Shown: in pieces, positions 16,436 through 22,866 of the stretch
Layout: each line of letters opens with the position of its first letter
Numbering within the stretch: the stretch's first letter is position 1
Translations under genes and position numbers: made by a program
Notes under the pieces: generated by a model
What the model saw: only the letters and a program-made list of their open reading frames with translations
Databases searched by the model: none
What the model was told of the DNA's origin: nothing
Source: an uncultured Eubacteriales bacterium
GTDB taxonomy: Bacteria > Bacillota > Clostridia > Christensenellales > Borkfalkiaceae
Direction: 5' to 3'
Assembly: GCA_905209085.1 (NCBI GenBank)
Contig: CAJLRM010000001.1
Location: 434,001-498,000, forward strand
Length of the DNA: 64,000 nucleotides

Positions 16436-16618
16436 TTATATCGGAACACGCTCACTGTCCGATCTCCCTGTTTCTTCATCTATCCTGTTTCCTTGATTTT
16501 CTGTTTCTATTTTTACTTGTGTATGACAATGGCTGCATAGAAACCAACCGCCTGTTTCTTCTAAATACAGATTTTTTTCCACGTGCCCGCATCTCGGACA
16601 ATAGACCTTTTTTACCAT
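16436..16618 (-). CDS. Small zinc-ribbon protein, first gene after the SOS-type promoter
   Basis: A 60-residue protein with CPRCG (7-11) and CSHC (28-31), expected to bind one zinc ion. AAAGGAG lies just before the ATG. It is the first gene behind the strong promoter at 16673-16701 and so should be the first made after derepression. The C-terminus is polar and probably disordered. Confidence 0.65.
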   Translation of the reverse strand: MVKKVYCPRCGHVEKNLYLEETGGWFLCSHCHTQVKIETENQGNRIDEETGRSDSERVPI

Positions 16619-16647
16619 CTTTCCACTCCTTTTTTCTGTTTTTTATG

Positions 16648-16701
16648 CGAACGTTTGTTCGGATTTTTATTTATTATACTTCCTTTTTTTTACATTGTCA
16701 A
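16648..16701 (-). promoter_or_regulatory. SOS-type promoter: sigma-A boxes plus perfect Gram-positive LexA box
   Basis: Read leftward: TTGACA (16701-16696), a 17-nt spacer, TATAAT (16678-16673). The palindrome CGAAC-GTTT-GTTCG (16648-16661) follows, straddling the expected transcript start. CGAACNNNNGTTCG is the LexA consensus of Bacillus and relatives. DNA damage should therefore induce the regulator operon of this element. Confidence 0.8.
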
Positions 16702-16729
16702 GCGGTAGAGCCAAGTTCTTTTGTGAAAA

Positions 16730-16898
16730 TTTTTTGTCCTCCGACGGGGAAGGGTAATCGGCGTCGAGGCGTTGTCAAGGCGCTTAAAAACTTTTTACTT
16801 TCATTGCTTTGACTTTGCTGTTTTTAAGTCTGTCGCTTCGCTTTTCCTTGACCACTCCCCTTCCGCCGATTTTGGGAATTCCGTCGGAGGACAAAAAA
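16730..16898. other. 169-nt nested hairpin structure
   Basis: Four helices nest in order: 16730-16747 with 16881-16898 (18 bp perfect), 16756-16763 with 16864-16871 (8 bp), 16774-16780 with 16846-16852 (7 bp), and 16783-16791 with 16820-16828 (9 bp). It lies in the non-coding 16702-17121 gap between the divergent SOS and integrase operons. Candidates are a filamentous-phage packaging signal, a complementary-strand origin, a structured RNA or a MITE. Confidence 0.65.
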
Positions 16899-16962
16899 AT
16901 GCAAAAGGAGGATTTCACCCGAATGGATATGTTCTGTTTCTTATACCTTTTCTATCCCTGGT

Positions 16963-17021
16963 GTACTCGATGTTAGCCGTAAGTGTACCCTATATTGTCC
17001 CAAACCGTTCTTCTCTTGTAC
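16963..17021 (+). promoter_or_regulatory. GTAC sites upstream of the excisionase-integrase operon
   Basis: GTAC occurs at 16963, 16985 and 17018, spaced 22 and 33 bp apart, multiples of the 11-bp period seen at 14934-14970. TTAGCC precedes the 16985 site as TTAAGCC precedes the 14934 site. A TATACT box (17035-17040) downstream may be the -10 of the operon. Binding of one regulator at both loci is inferred. Confidence 0.45.
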
Positions 17022-17121
17022 CACGCCTTTTTGTTATACTTCCCGCGAAGGTAATACTTTTACTGAATTTTTTTTCGGTTTTTGCAGTATCTTCCAAATT
17101 TTCAATACGGAGGTTATTAAA

Positions 17122-17310
17122 ATGGCAGCAAGAATGAGAACTATTCGGGACGCGCTTAAAACGATTAAGGAACTCGATCCCGGCTCGGCGGTTACTTATA
17201 ACTTTATTAAACAGTTATGTGAAACCGACAAGATCACCAATGTCAGGCTGAATAAGAAATACTTACTCAACCTTGACGAATTACTTAAATTTTTAAATAT
17301 GGAGGATTAA
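17122..17310 (+). CDS. Excisionase-like small DNA-binding protein
   Basis: A 62-residue protein behind CGGAGG, 4 nt before the integrase gene. It has the winged-helix pattern of Xis-type proteins: FIKQLCETDKI (recognition helix), then VRLNKKYLLNLDELLKFL. The same pattern occurs three times in the large protein at 18735-19658. It probably directs the integrase toward excision. Confidence 0.7.
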   Translation: MAARMRTIRDALKTIKELDPGSAVTYNFIKQLCETDKITNVRLNKKYLLNLDELLKFLNMED

Positions 17311-17314
17311 TTTT

Positions 17315-18724
17315 ATGGCTACTGTTAGAAAACGAAAGTTAAAGAACGGACGCCTTGTTTACGATATACAAGTGCGGATTAAAGACAAAGGCAGCGGTGA
17401 GGAAATCGTTGAAACGTCCACGTGGCGCGCAGACGAAAACATGAACGAAAAAAAAGCCGATAATGAAGCGGTTATCGTTGCTGACAAATTTGAAAAAGAA
17501 GTGATTGCCTCTATTTCAGGCTGTTCTGCAAGAAGTGATCCCCTTACCATTACGTTTCGTGATTTTGCCAACAACTGGCTCGAACAAACAAAAAGAAAAT
17601 GGACGCTTTCTTATTACGTAATCTCAAAAAGAGCGTTAGACTTTGCCTGCTCTCGTATCGGAGGCTATAAAGTCAAAGAATTAACGCCCGCCATTATCCA
17701 AAACTTTTTCAATGAAATCGATAACAGAACACACAATGTTTCTATTATTACGCCTAAACCTAATTTCAAAGAGATTTTGAAATCTTACGGTTTTGACTAT
17801 AAAAATCTCAGATACGACTATCATGTTCAAGCGGCCACTCTTTCTCACGCCTTGCGCGGACAATCCGTGGGCGTCAAATGGTCGAACGAATTATGCCGCG
17901 CCACAAAAATCCCGTTCAATAAGCTTTTCGATACTATCGAAAAAAAGGAACCCTATGCCTGGGAAACGAATAATAAAATTAAACGTACCGTCAGAGCCGT
18001 GTTGTCTCTTGCAAAGAAAAATCGGCTCGTAGAGGATAATTTCGCGCAAGCCGATTATATCGATTATCCCAAAAAGGTGACTACGCCCATTCGCTTTATG
18101 GACGACAAAACCGCTGTTACCTTTTTTGATTTCCTCATGAGCTACCATAATTTACGCATCAAAACCGCTATGCTGATTTTCCTTTTAACGGGCTTCCGGC
18201 GCGGCGAAGTATGCGGACTCGAATGGCACGATATTGATTTCGAAAAACGCACTATTAGCGTGGAACGTTCCGTCGTTTATGTTTCCGGTTACGGTGTGTT
18301 TCAGAAAGAGCCGAAAACGGAAGGTTCTAAACGGACCATTACCGTTGCTCAAGTCTTGATAAATGTTCTCAAAGAGTATAGAGAAAGCTGGTTAAAAATG
18401 CGGGAGGATTGTGGAGATTACATAAAGCCGTCGGATAAGTTGTTTACTTCCCAAAAGGGCGACCTCATTAATCCTGCCACTCTTGAAACCTGGATTAAAA
18501 TTGTTATCCGCGATTCCGGAATGGAGCATTTTACTCTCCACAGCCTCCGCCATACCAATATTACCTTACAGATCGCGAAAGGCATTCCGCTCGTTACTGT
18601 CGCCGCAAGAGCCGGTCATTCCCGCACCAGCACCACCAGCGATATTTACAGCCACTTTATCAAAACCAGCGACGAAAACGCCGCCGATGCGCTCGACAAC
18701 TTTTTCAACCATAAAAACAACTAA
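17315..18724 (+). CDS. int: Tyrosine recombinase integrase
   Basis: A 469-residue phage/ICE-type integrase. An N-terminal arm-binding domain (about 1-60) and a SAM-like core-binding domain precede the catalytic domain. Catalytic residues are visible: Arg near 293 (FRRGEVCGLEW), H-S-L-R-H near 409, GHS near 430 and the nucleophilic Tyr in SDIYSHF near 442. The core-binding region (about 95-225) is longer than usual because of an insert at about 130-190 (FNEIDNRT to LRYDYH). It should act on the tRNA-Arg site about 1.1 kb downstream. The start has GGAGG inside the end of the excisionase gene. Confidence 0.9.
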   Translation: MATVRKRKLKNGRLVYDIQVRIKDKGSGEEIVETSTWRADENMNEKKADNEAVIVADKFEKEVIASISGCSARSDPLTITFRDFANNWLEQTKRKWTLSYYVISKRALDFACSRIGGYKVKELTPAIIQNFFNEIDNRTHNVSIITPKPNFKEILKSYGFDYKNLRYDYHVQAATLSHALRGQSVGVKWSNELCRATKIPFNKLFDTIEKKEPYAWETNNKIKRTVRAVLSLAKKNRLVEDNFAQADYIDYPKKVTTPIRFMDDKTAVTFFDFLMSYHNLRIKTAMLIFLLTGFRRGEVCGLEWHDIDFEKRTISVERSVVYVSGYGVFQKEPKTEGSKRTITVAQVLINVLKEYRESWLKMREDCGDYIKPSDKLFTSQKGDLINPATLETWIKIVIRDSGMEHFTLHSLRHTNITLQIAKGIPLVTVAARAGHSRTSTTSDIYSHFIKTSDENAADALDNFFNHKNN

Positions 18725-18734
18725 GGAGTTTATC

Positions 18735-19658
18735 ATGTACTTACCCAGATTAAGGAAAATTTCAGACGTTTTAACGCAAATGCACGCAGCCGATCCCGAT
18801 ACCGTCATTACAAGACATTTTATCGAATCGCTTATTCATTCGGGACAGCTCACAGCTCTCAAATACGGCGACGCCTGGCTCGTCAATCTCGACGAACTCT
18901 ATCTGCTCTTATCAGCAGAAAAACCCGATGATACCGAGATTGCAGACGATCACGTCCCCAATGAACGGATCATGTGGACTTCCGGTGAAATTTACCGAGC
19001 CTTTTTGGAAAACGATCCTCAAACCATCGTCCGCAAACCTAATCTACGACGCTTTGTTCAGCAATACGGGATTCACCATTTTATTCTTAACGATAAATGG
19101 ATTATTGATTTCCCTGCTTTCGCGGCAGCCGTAAACCCGAAAGCCATAAAGCACCATAGGAGCCAACCGCGATTGAGAGCGCACGACGACGCCGTTTTCG
19201 ATTTCAAACGCCTCCACCCCCATCTCCACGTTTCTCTACAAATGATTGAACAGCAGCTTTGCTCTCCCGAAGTCTTTTCTATAAAAAACGGCAACCGCTG
19301 GATTATTAATTACGACGAACTCGAACTTGCCACCTTAAAGGCTGTAAACAATCTTCCCGAAGGGAAACGCCCTCCCCCTACTTACAAGAAAAAGACTAAA
19401 GCCAAACTCGACATCAAACCTGTCCATATTCAGCAAAAAGACAAAGGTTACTATACTCTTTATTTCAAACTGACAGTAATTGAATATATGGTAAAACACA
19501 ATCTTTCGTATAAAGAAACCGTAATTAAATTCTGGGGAATAGAGAGCAGAAAGAAAATCCGCGCTCGTATCACCCTTTTAATGAACTGGGAAGCCGCTTA
19601 TAAAAGCGGCGGCAAACGAGCCTTAATCGAGCAACACTCTCCTAAAAAACATAATTAA
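18735..19658 (+). CDS. Fusion of three excisionase-like modules and a transposase-type HTH
   Basis: A 307-residue protein behind AAGGAG, 10 nt after the integrase stop. Residues 7-60, 80-133 and 150-203 are diverged copies of one 54-residue module whose second half reads like W-L-V-N-L-D-E-L, W-I-I-D-F-P-A-F and W-I-I-N-Y-D-E-L. The module matches the 62-residue excisionase upstream. Residues 238-300 form a helix-turn-helix like that of IS3 OrfA proteins (YFKLTVIEYMVKHNLSYKET). It may be a multi-site architectural protein for integration. I do not know a described family with this layout. Confidence 0.7.
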   Translation: MYLPRLRKISDVLTQMHAADPDTVITRHFIESLIHSGQLTALKYGDAWLVNLDELYLLLSAEKPDDTEIADDHVPNERIMWTSGEIYRAFLENDPQTIVRKPNLRRFVQQYGIHHFILNDKWIIDFPAFAAAVNPKAIKHHRSQPRLRAHDDAVFDFKRLHPHLHVSLQMIEQQLCSPEVFSIKNGNRWIINYDELELATLKAVNNLPEGKRPPPTYKKKTKAKLDIKPVHIQQKDKGYYTLYFKLTVIEYMVKHNLSYKETVIKFWGIESRKKIRARITLLMNWEAAYKSGGKRALIEQHSPKKHN

Positions 19659-19738
19659 GCGGCTTATCTTTATACAAAACAAACCTCCATGAATATTTCT
19701 ATACATCATAAACGTTGTATTTTGCCCGATTGAAAGAA

Positions 19739-19759
19739 TTTACACTCAAATTTACACTC
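19739..19759. repeat. Tandem TTTACACTC, left arm-type sites
   Basis: TTTACACTC at 19739-19747 and 19751-19759. The same 9-mer occurs twice in inverted orientation at 20057-20076, on the other side of the tRNA. Such paired repeats flanking a tRNA core are typical integrase arm sites. Confidence 0.5.
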
Positions 19760-19823
19760 TTAAAAAGAATAAAAATTTCATTATTTTGCAAATATTTTAT
19801 ATATTCGAGAGCATATAGAACAA

Positions 19824-19857
19824 AAAAAGAACGAATTTTGAAAAATTCGTTCTTTTT
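19824..19857 (-). terminator. Terminator of tRNA-Arg and of the integrase operon
   Basis: Perfect 16-bp stem of AAAAAGAACGAATTTT and its complement around a 2-nt centre, with T-runs on both strands, directly after the tRNA 3' end. Confidence 0.8.
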
Positions 19858-19859
19858 CA

Positions 19860-19935
19860 TGGTGTGTCCGCCGGGGCTCGAACCCGGACCGGGAGCGTCG
19901 GAGGCTCTAATGGTATCCAATTCCACCACGGGCAC
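19860..19935 (-). tRNA. tRNA-Arg(CCG) with encoded CCA
   Basis: 76 nt including CCA. The anticodon loop is CTCCGAC (anticodon CCG), the T-stem is perfect with loop TTCGAGC, and the D-arm contains AATTGG. The acceptor stem is GTGCCCG with CGGACAC, leaving a C-A mismatch at pair 4-69 and suggesting that the two halves have different origins. It is the attachment locus of the left element. Confidence 0.85.
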
Positions 19936-20056
19936 ATTTTGTATTTTTATGCTATATTTTCAAAAATTTTCTAAAATATATACAGAAAACAAAATAGAAA
20001 TTTCAGAAAATTCTTCTTTGGCTATTTTTTGCCGTCGGGTATCATTTTATCTCTCA

Positions 20057-20076
20057 GAGTGTAAAAAGAGTGTAAA
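20057..20076. repeat. Tandem GAGTGTAAA, right arm-type sites
   Basis: GAGTGTAAA at 20057-20065 and 20068-20076, the reverse complement of the pair at 19739-19759. It lies between the complete tRNA-Arg and its 5' fragment. Confidence 0.5.
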
Positions 20077-20130
20077 TTTTCATTTTGGATAAATGAAACC
20101 GCAATATATGGTATATAAAACTCTTGAAGA

Positions 20131-20146
20131 CCACAATATATTGTGG
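20131..20146. promoter_or_regulatory. 16-bp perfect palindrome
   Basis: CCACAATATATTGTGG, with related half-sites nearby (CAATATATGG at 20102, TGCTGTGG at 20150). It lies in the 19936-20479 gap upstream of mnmA. It could be an operator or an excisionase/integrase accessory site. Confidence 0.4.
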
Positions 20147-20168
20147 TTTGCTGTGGATAACATATTAC

Positions 20169-20209
20169 CGTCGGAGGCCTTTATGGTATCCAATTCCACT
20201 ACGGGCACA
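20169..20209 (-). pseudogene. tRNA-Arg 5' fragment (attachment-site remnant)
   Basis: 41 nt matching the 5' half of the tRNA-Arg at 19895-19935 with about four differences, from the first base through the anticodon loop (CCTCCGACG), after which similarity stops. A crossover in the anticodon loop would leave exactly this remnant. Confidence 0.7.
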
Positions 20210-20365
20210 TTCATGAAGAAAAACGTTCCGGCAAAATCTTTCGCAGATAAGGAGAAATTCTCTTTCGCCATGCCGCTGCACCTCAGAAAGTTTTTCCGAC
20301 AAATCCGCTCTCTTAAACGCGCAAGTATATTTTACCCTTTTTTACTTCCTTTTTGCAAGCGTTTA

Positions 20366-20374
20366 TGGTATAAT
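20366..20374 (+). promoter_or_regulatory. Extended -10 promoter for mnmA
   Basis: TATGGTATAAT carries the TGN extension of an extended -10 promoter (TATAAT at 20369-20374). No convincing -35 box is present 17 nt upstream. It is 106 nt before the start codon. Confidence 0.5.
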
Positions 20375-20479
20375 ATTTTCAAAAAAGTAAAAAAATTTTT
20401 TTACGTTCCCATCTTTCTCCCATTTTGCCCTACAAAACGGCAAAGACGGGCGGAAATTTTTAAAAAAGGCGGTATTCCT

Positions 20480-21586
20480 ATGGCAAAAACAGTGGTGATA
20501 GGCATGAGCGGCGGCGTGGATAGTTCCGTCGCGGCGTTCTTATTGAAAAAGCAGGGCTATAACGTCATCGGACTTTATATGTTAAATTGGGAGGAAGACG
20601 ACGAAAACGGATGCTGTACGTCCGAACAAGATTATGCCGACGTCCGCCGCGTCTGTTCCCTCCTCGACATTCCCTACTACACGGTCAATTTCGCCAAAGA
20701 GTATCTCGACCGGGTCTTTTCCTATTTTCTCGCCGAATACCAAGCGGGCAGAACGCCCAATCCCGACGTACTGTGCAATCGTGAAATCAAATTCGGTCCC
20801 TTTCTCGAAGAGGCGAAAAAATTGGGAGCCGATTATATCGCTACGGGGCATTATTGCAAGATCTCTCACGAAAACGGCGTTCATCGCCTTTTAAAAGCCG
20901 CCGACGCAAATAAGGACCAAACTTATTTTTTGAATCAACTCTCTCAAAGCCAATTGTCCGACGTCCTCTTTCCGCTTCAAGAGATGCAAAAGCCCGAAGT
21001 GAGAAAAATCGCGCTGGAAAACGACCTTGCGACCGCAAAAAAGAAAGACTCCACGGGCATCTGTTTCATCGGGGAAAGAAATTTCAGAAAGTTTCTCAGC
21101 ACATACCTGCCTGCCCGAAAAGGAAAGATTCTCGATCTTTCGGGCAAAGAAGTAGGCGAACATATGGGATTGATGTACTATACGCTGGGACAAAGGCGCG
21201 GACTGGATTTAGGCGGCGTCAAAGGCGAGGAAGAACAGGGCAGGTGGTTCGTCGTCAAGAAAGATTTACAAAACAATGTCCTGTACGTTTCACACGGCGA
21301 CGAAACCCCGCTTTATTCCGTTTCCTGCGAAGTGAGCGGCTTTAACTGGATCCCCTTTCCGCCCGAAAAAAGAGCGTTCGAGTGCACGGCAAAGTTTCGC
21401 TATCGCCAGCCCGACCAAGCGGTACGCGTACAAATCAGAGAGGACGGCAGAGTGCATATAGAATTCGACGAACCGCAGCGCGCCGTGACCGAGGGACAGT
21501 ACGCCGTATTGTATCGCGGCGAGGAGTGTATCGGCGGAGGCGTCATCGAATCTGCAAAGTATCCCGACGATGCCACCCATGTCTGA
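20480..21586 (+). CDS. mnmA: tRNA-specific 2-thiouridylase MnmA
   Basis: A 368-residue cytosolic enzyme that thiolates U34 of Lys, Glu and Gln tRNAs with ATP and a persulfide donor. The PP-loop SGGVDSSVA is at about 10-18. The catalytic cysteine lies in NPDVLCNREIKF (about 97-108) and the second in TGICFIGERNF (about 193-203). Length is normal for the family. I start at ATG 20480; the open frame extends far upstream through the tRNA fragment but has no ribosome binding site there. It is convergent with the winged-helix regulator gene. Confidence 0.95.
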   Translation: MAKTVVIGMSGGVDSSVAAFLLKKQGYNVIGLYMLNWEEDDENGCCTSEQDYADVRRVCSLLDIPYYTVNFAKEYLDRVFSYFLAEYQAGRTPNPDVLCNREIKFGPFLEEAKKLGADYIATGHYCKISHENGVHRLLKAADANKDQTYFLNQLSQSQLSDVLFPLQEMQKPEVRKIALENDLATAKKKDSTGICFIGERNFRKFLSTYLPARKGKILDLSGKEVGEHMGLMYYTLGQRRGLDLGGVKGEEEQGRWFVVKKDLQNNVLYVSHGDETPLYSVSCEVSGFNWIPFPPEKRAFECTAKFRYRQPDQAVRVQIREDGRVHIEFDEPQRAVTEGQYAVLYRGEECIGGGVIESAKYPDDATHV

Positions 21587-21637
21587 GGCGAGCGCATTCC
21601 ATAATTTCTCCGCTCTATAAAAACAGTTCTTTTAGGA

Positions 21638-21686
21638 AAACGGATCCCCGATCGATGAACACCATTCGCTCGGGGGTCCGTTTAAA
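21638..21686. terminator. Bidirectional terminator between mnmA and the regulator gene
   Basis: AAACGGATCCCCGA pairs with TCGGGGGTCCGTTT around a loop of about 20 nt. A-rich and T-rich flanks serve both convergent genes. Confidence 0.7.
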
Positions 21687-21835
21687 AATACTTTTCCGTA
21701 TTTCTCTCGTCGCAAAAAATGCAAGTGCTGAAATAAAAAACAAATTTATTTAACCGCAACGCCTGCGGACAAATCTTATCTTGGACGACGGAGAAAGGCG
21801 AACCGTTTTTCTCTAAACAATTCCCGTCGGAAAGA

Positions 21836-22792
21836 TTAGACGGAAGGCTTATTGTAAGTGATGTTGAGATAGATATGTTGCTTATAATCCCCGAATTTGC
21901 TTCCGAAAAGATTGATACCGCCCTTATTTTTAGCGTCCGCTCTCACGCCTATGCGAAAAACGAGCAATTCCGACCCTTTCAGATTTAAGTCTTTCAAAGT
22001 TAAATCCGAAACCAGCTTATTGTCCAAAAAAGTTCCTTCGCGGGTAATTTCCACTTTTTTCATGGCTCCGTACTGCGTACAGTACGTTCCCCACCAGGCG
22101 GGCGTAAGCAATCCCTGCCTCCCGCCGAAATCGCCCGGAGAAGTATACACGCACGCCTCGTGTCCGTTGAGTTCGAAAAATATATCCGACTTCCAATCGC
22201 TGTTATAGCCGGGAGCCTCCGAACAAATTTCCAAAGAGAGAGAAAGGGAGAGAATATCCAGCTCGTTCACTTCGGGAATGGGCACGACGTATTCGAGATA
22301 TCCTTCGTCAAACCAGAGGAGCTGCGCTTTGAAGCGCATGGGATCGTAAAAGACGTCCGCGTTATCGCGCGTAACGCCGATGTAGCCCTCTTCCGAAATC
22401 ATCCCGCAATATTTTTTGATATGGAAGGAAGTATAGCTGCCGATGGGAATATGCACCGTATGTTTTCCCTTTCCCGTGGGATCCGTTTCGGAATTGACGA
22501 CGGGTATCTCTATCTTTTCGTATTGTCTGACGACGATCTTTTCCCTTCCCTTTTCCATGTGCCGTTCCTGCAAGGAAACGATGCCCGACTGCACCAAAAT
22601 TTTAATATGTTCCGAAATGGTGCTGACGGGAGTATCCAGCTGCTGCGCGATATTCCAGATGCTGAGATTCTCTTTGGCGAGCAAACGCAGGATATTCCTT
22701 CGGGTCTTGCATCCGAACGCTTTGGCGATCGCGTCCAGTCTTTTGTCCTCTGCGAGTTCTACGGTGAAAATTTTATCTTTTACCTTTTCCAT
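21836..22792 (-). CDS. ArsR-type winged-helix regulator with large C-terminal domain
   Basis: 318 residues from ATG 22792 (GGAGGAAGT upstream). Residues about 15-90 form an ArsR-like winged helix: FGCKTRRNILRLLAKENLS, then QLDTPVSTISEHIKILVQSG. The remaining 220 residues are beta-rich (YTSFHIKKYCGM, LEYVVPIPEVNELDI, FELNGHEACVYTSPGDFGGR) and look like a ligand-binding jelly-roll. It lies 74 nt behind the arabinofuranosidase gene on the same strand, so it probably controls that gene in response to a sugar. No metal-binding CxC motif is present. Confidence 0.75.
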   Translation of the reverse strand: MEKVKDKIFTVELAEDKRLDAIAKAFGCKTRRNILRLLAKENLSIWNIAQQLDTPVSTISEHIKILVQSGIVSLQERHMEKGREKIVVRQYEKIEIPVVNSETDPTGKGKHTVHIPIGSYTSFHIKKYCGMISEEGYIGVTRDNADVFYDPMRFKAQLLWFDEGYLEYVVPIPEVNELDILSLSLSLEICSEAPGYNSDWKSDIFFELNGHEACVYTSPGDFGGRQGLLTPAWWGTYCTQYGAMKKVEITREGTFLDNKLVSDLTLKDLNLKGSELLVFRIGVRADAKNKGGINLFGSKFGDYKQHIYLNITYNKPSV

Positions 22793-22826
22793 ACTTCCTC
22801 CTCGTCGTTCTGCCCGTAAGACTTTA

Positions 22827-22853
22827 CAGCCGCGGAAAATTTCTCCGCGGCTG
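22827..22853 (-). promoter_or_regulatory. Intercistronic hairpin between glycosidase and regulator
   Basis: CAGCCGCGGA (22827-22836) pairs with TCCGCGGCTG (22844-22853). There is no T-run on the leftward side, so it may reduce or process, not stop, transcription into the regulator gene. Confidence 0.5.
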
Positions 22854-22866
22854 AGTTTCTTTATTC

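Larger units (their letters stand above)
1..20168. mobile_element. Integrated element with rolling-circle/inovirus-like module, CBASS cargo and integrase
   Basis: The right end is set by a tRNA-Arg fragment at 20169-20209. Tandem TTTACACTC arm-like repeats, a complete tRNA-Arg, an integrase and an excisionase lie just inside it. Leftward come the regulators, the morphogenesis-like operon, an HUH Rep with a hairpin origin candidate, CBASS and a methylase-like gene. No second tRNA-Arg half is visible at the left, so the element either starts before the window or consists of two adjoining elements; the DNA left of about 3.45 kb could be separate. The content is seen directly. Treating it as one element is inference. 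Confidence 0.55.
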
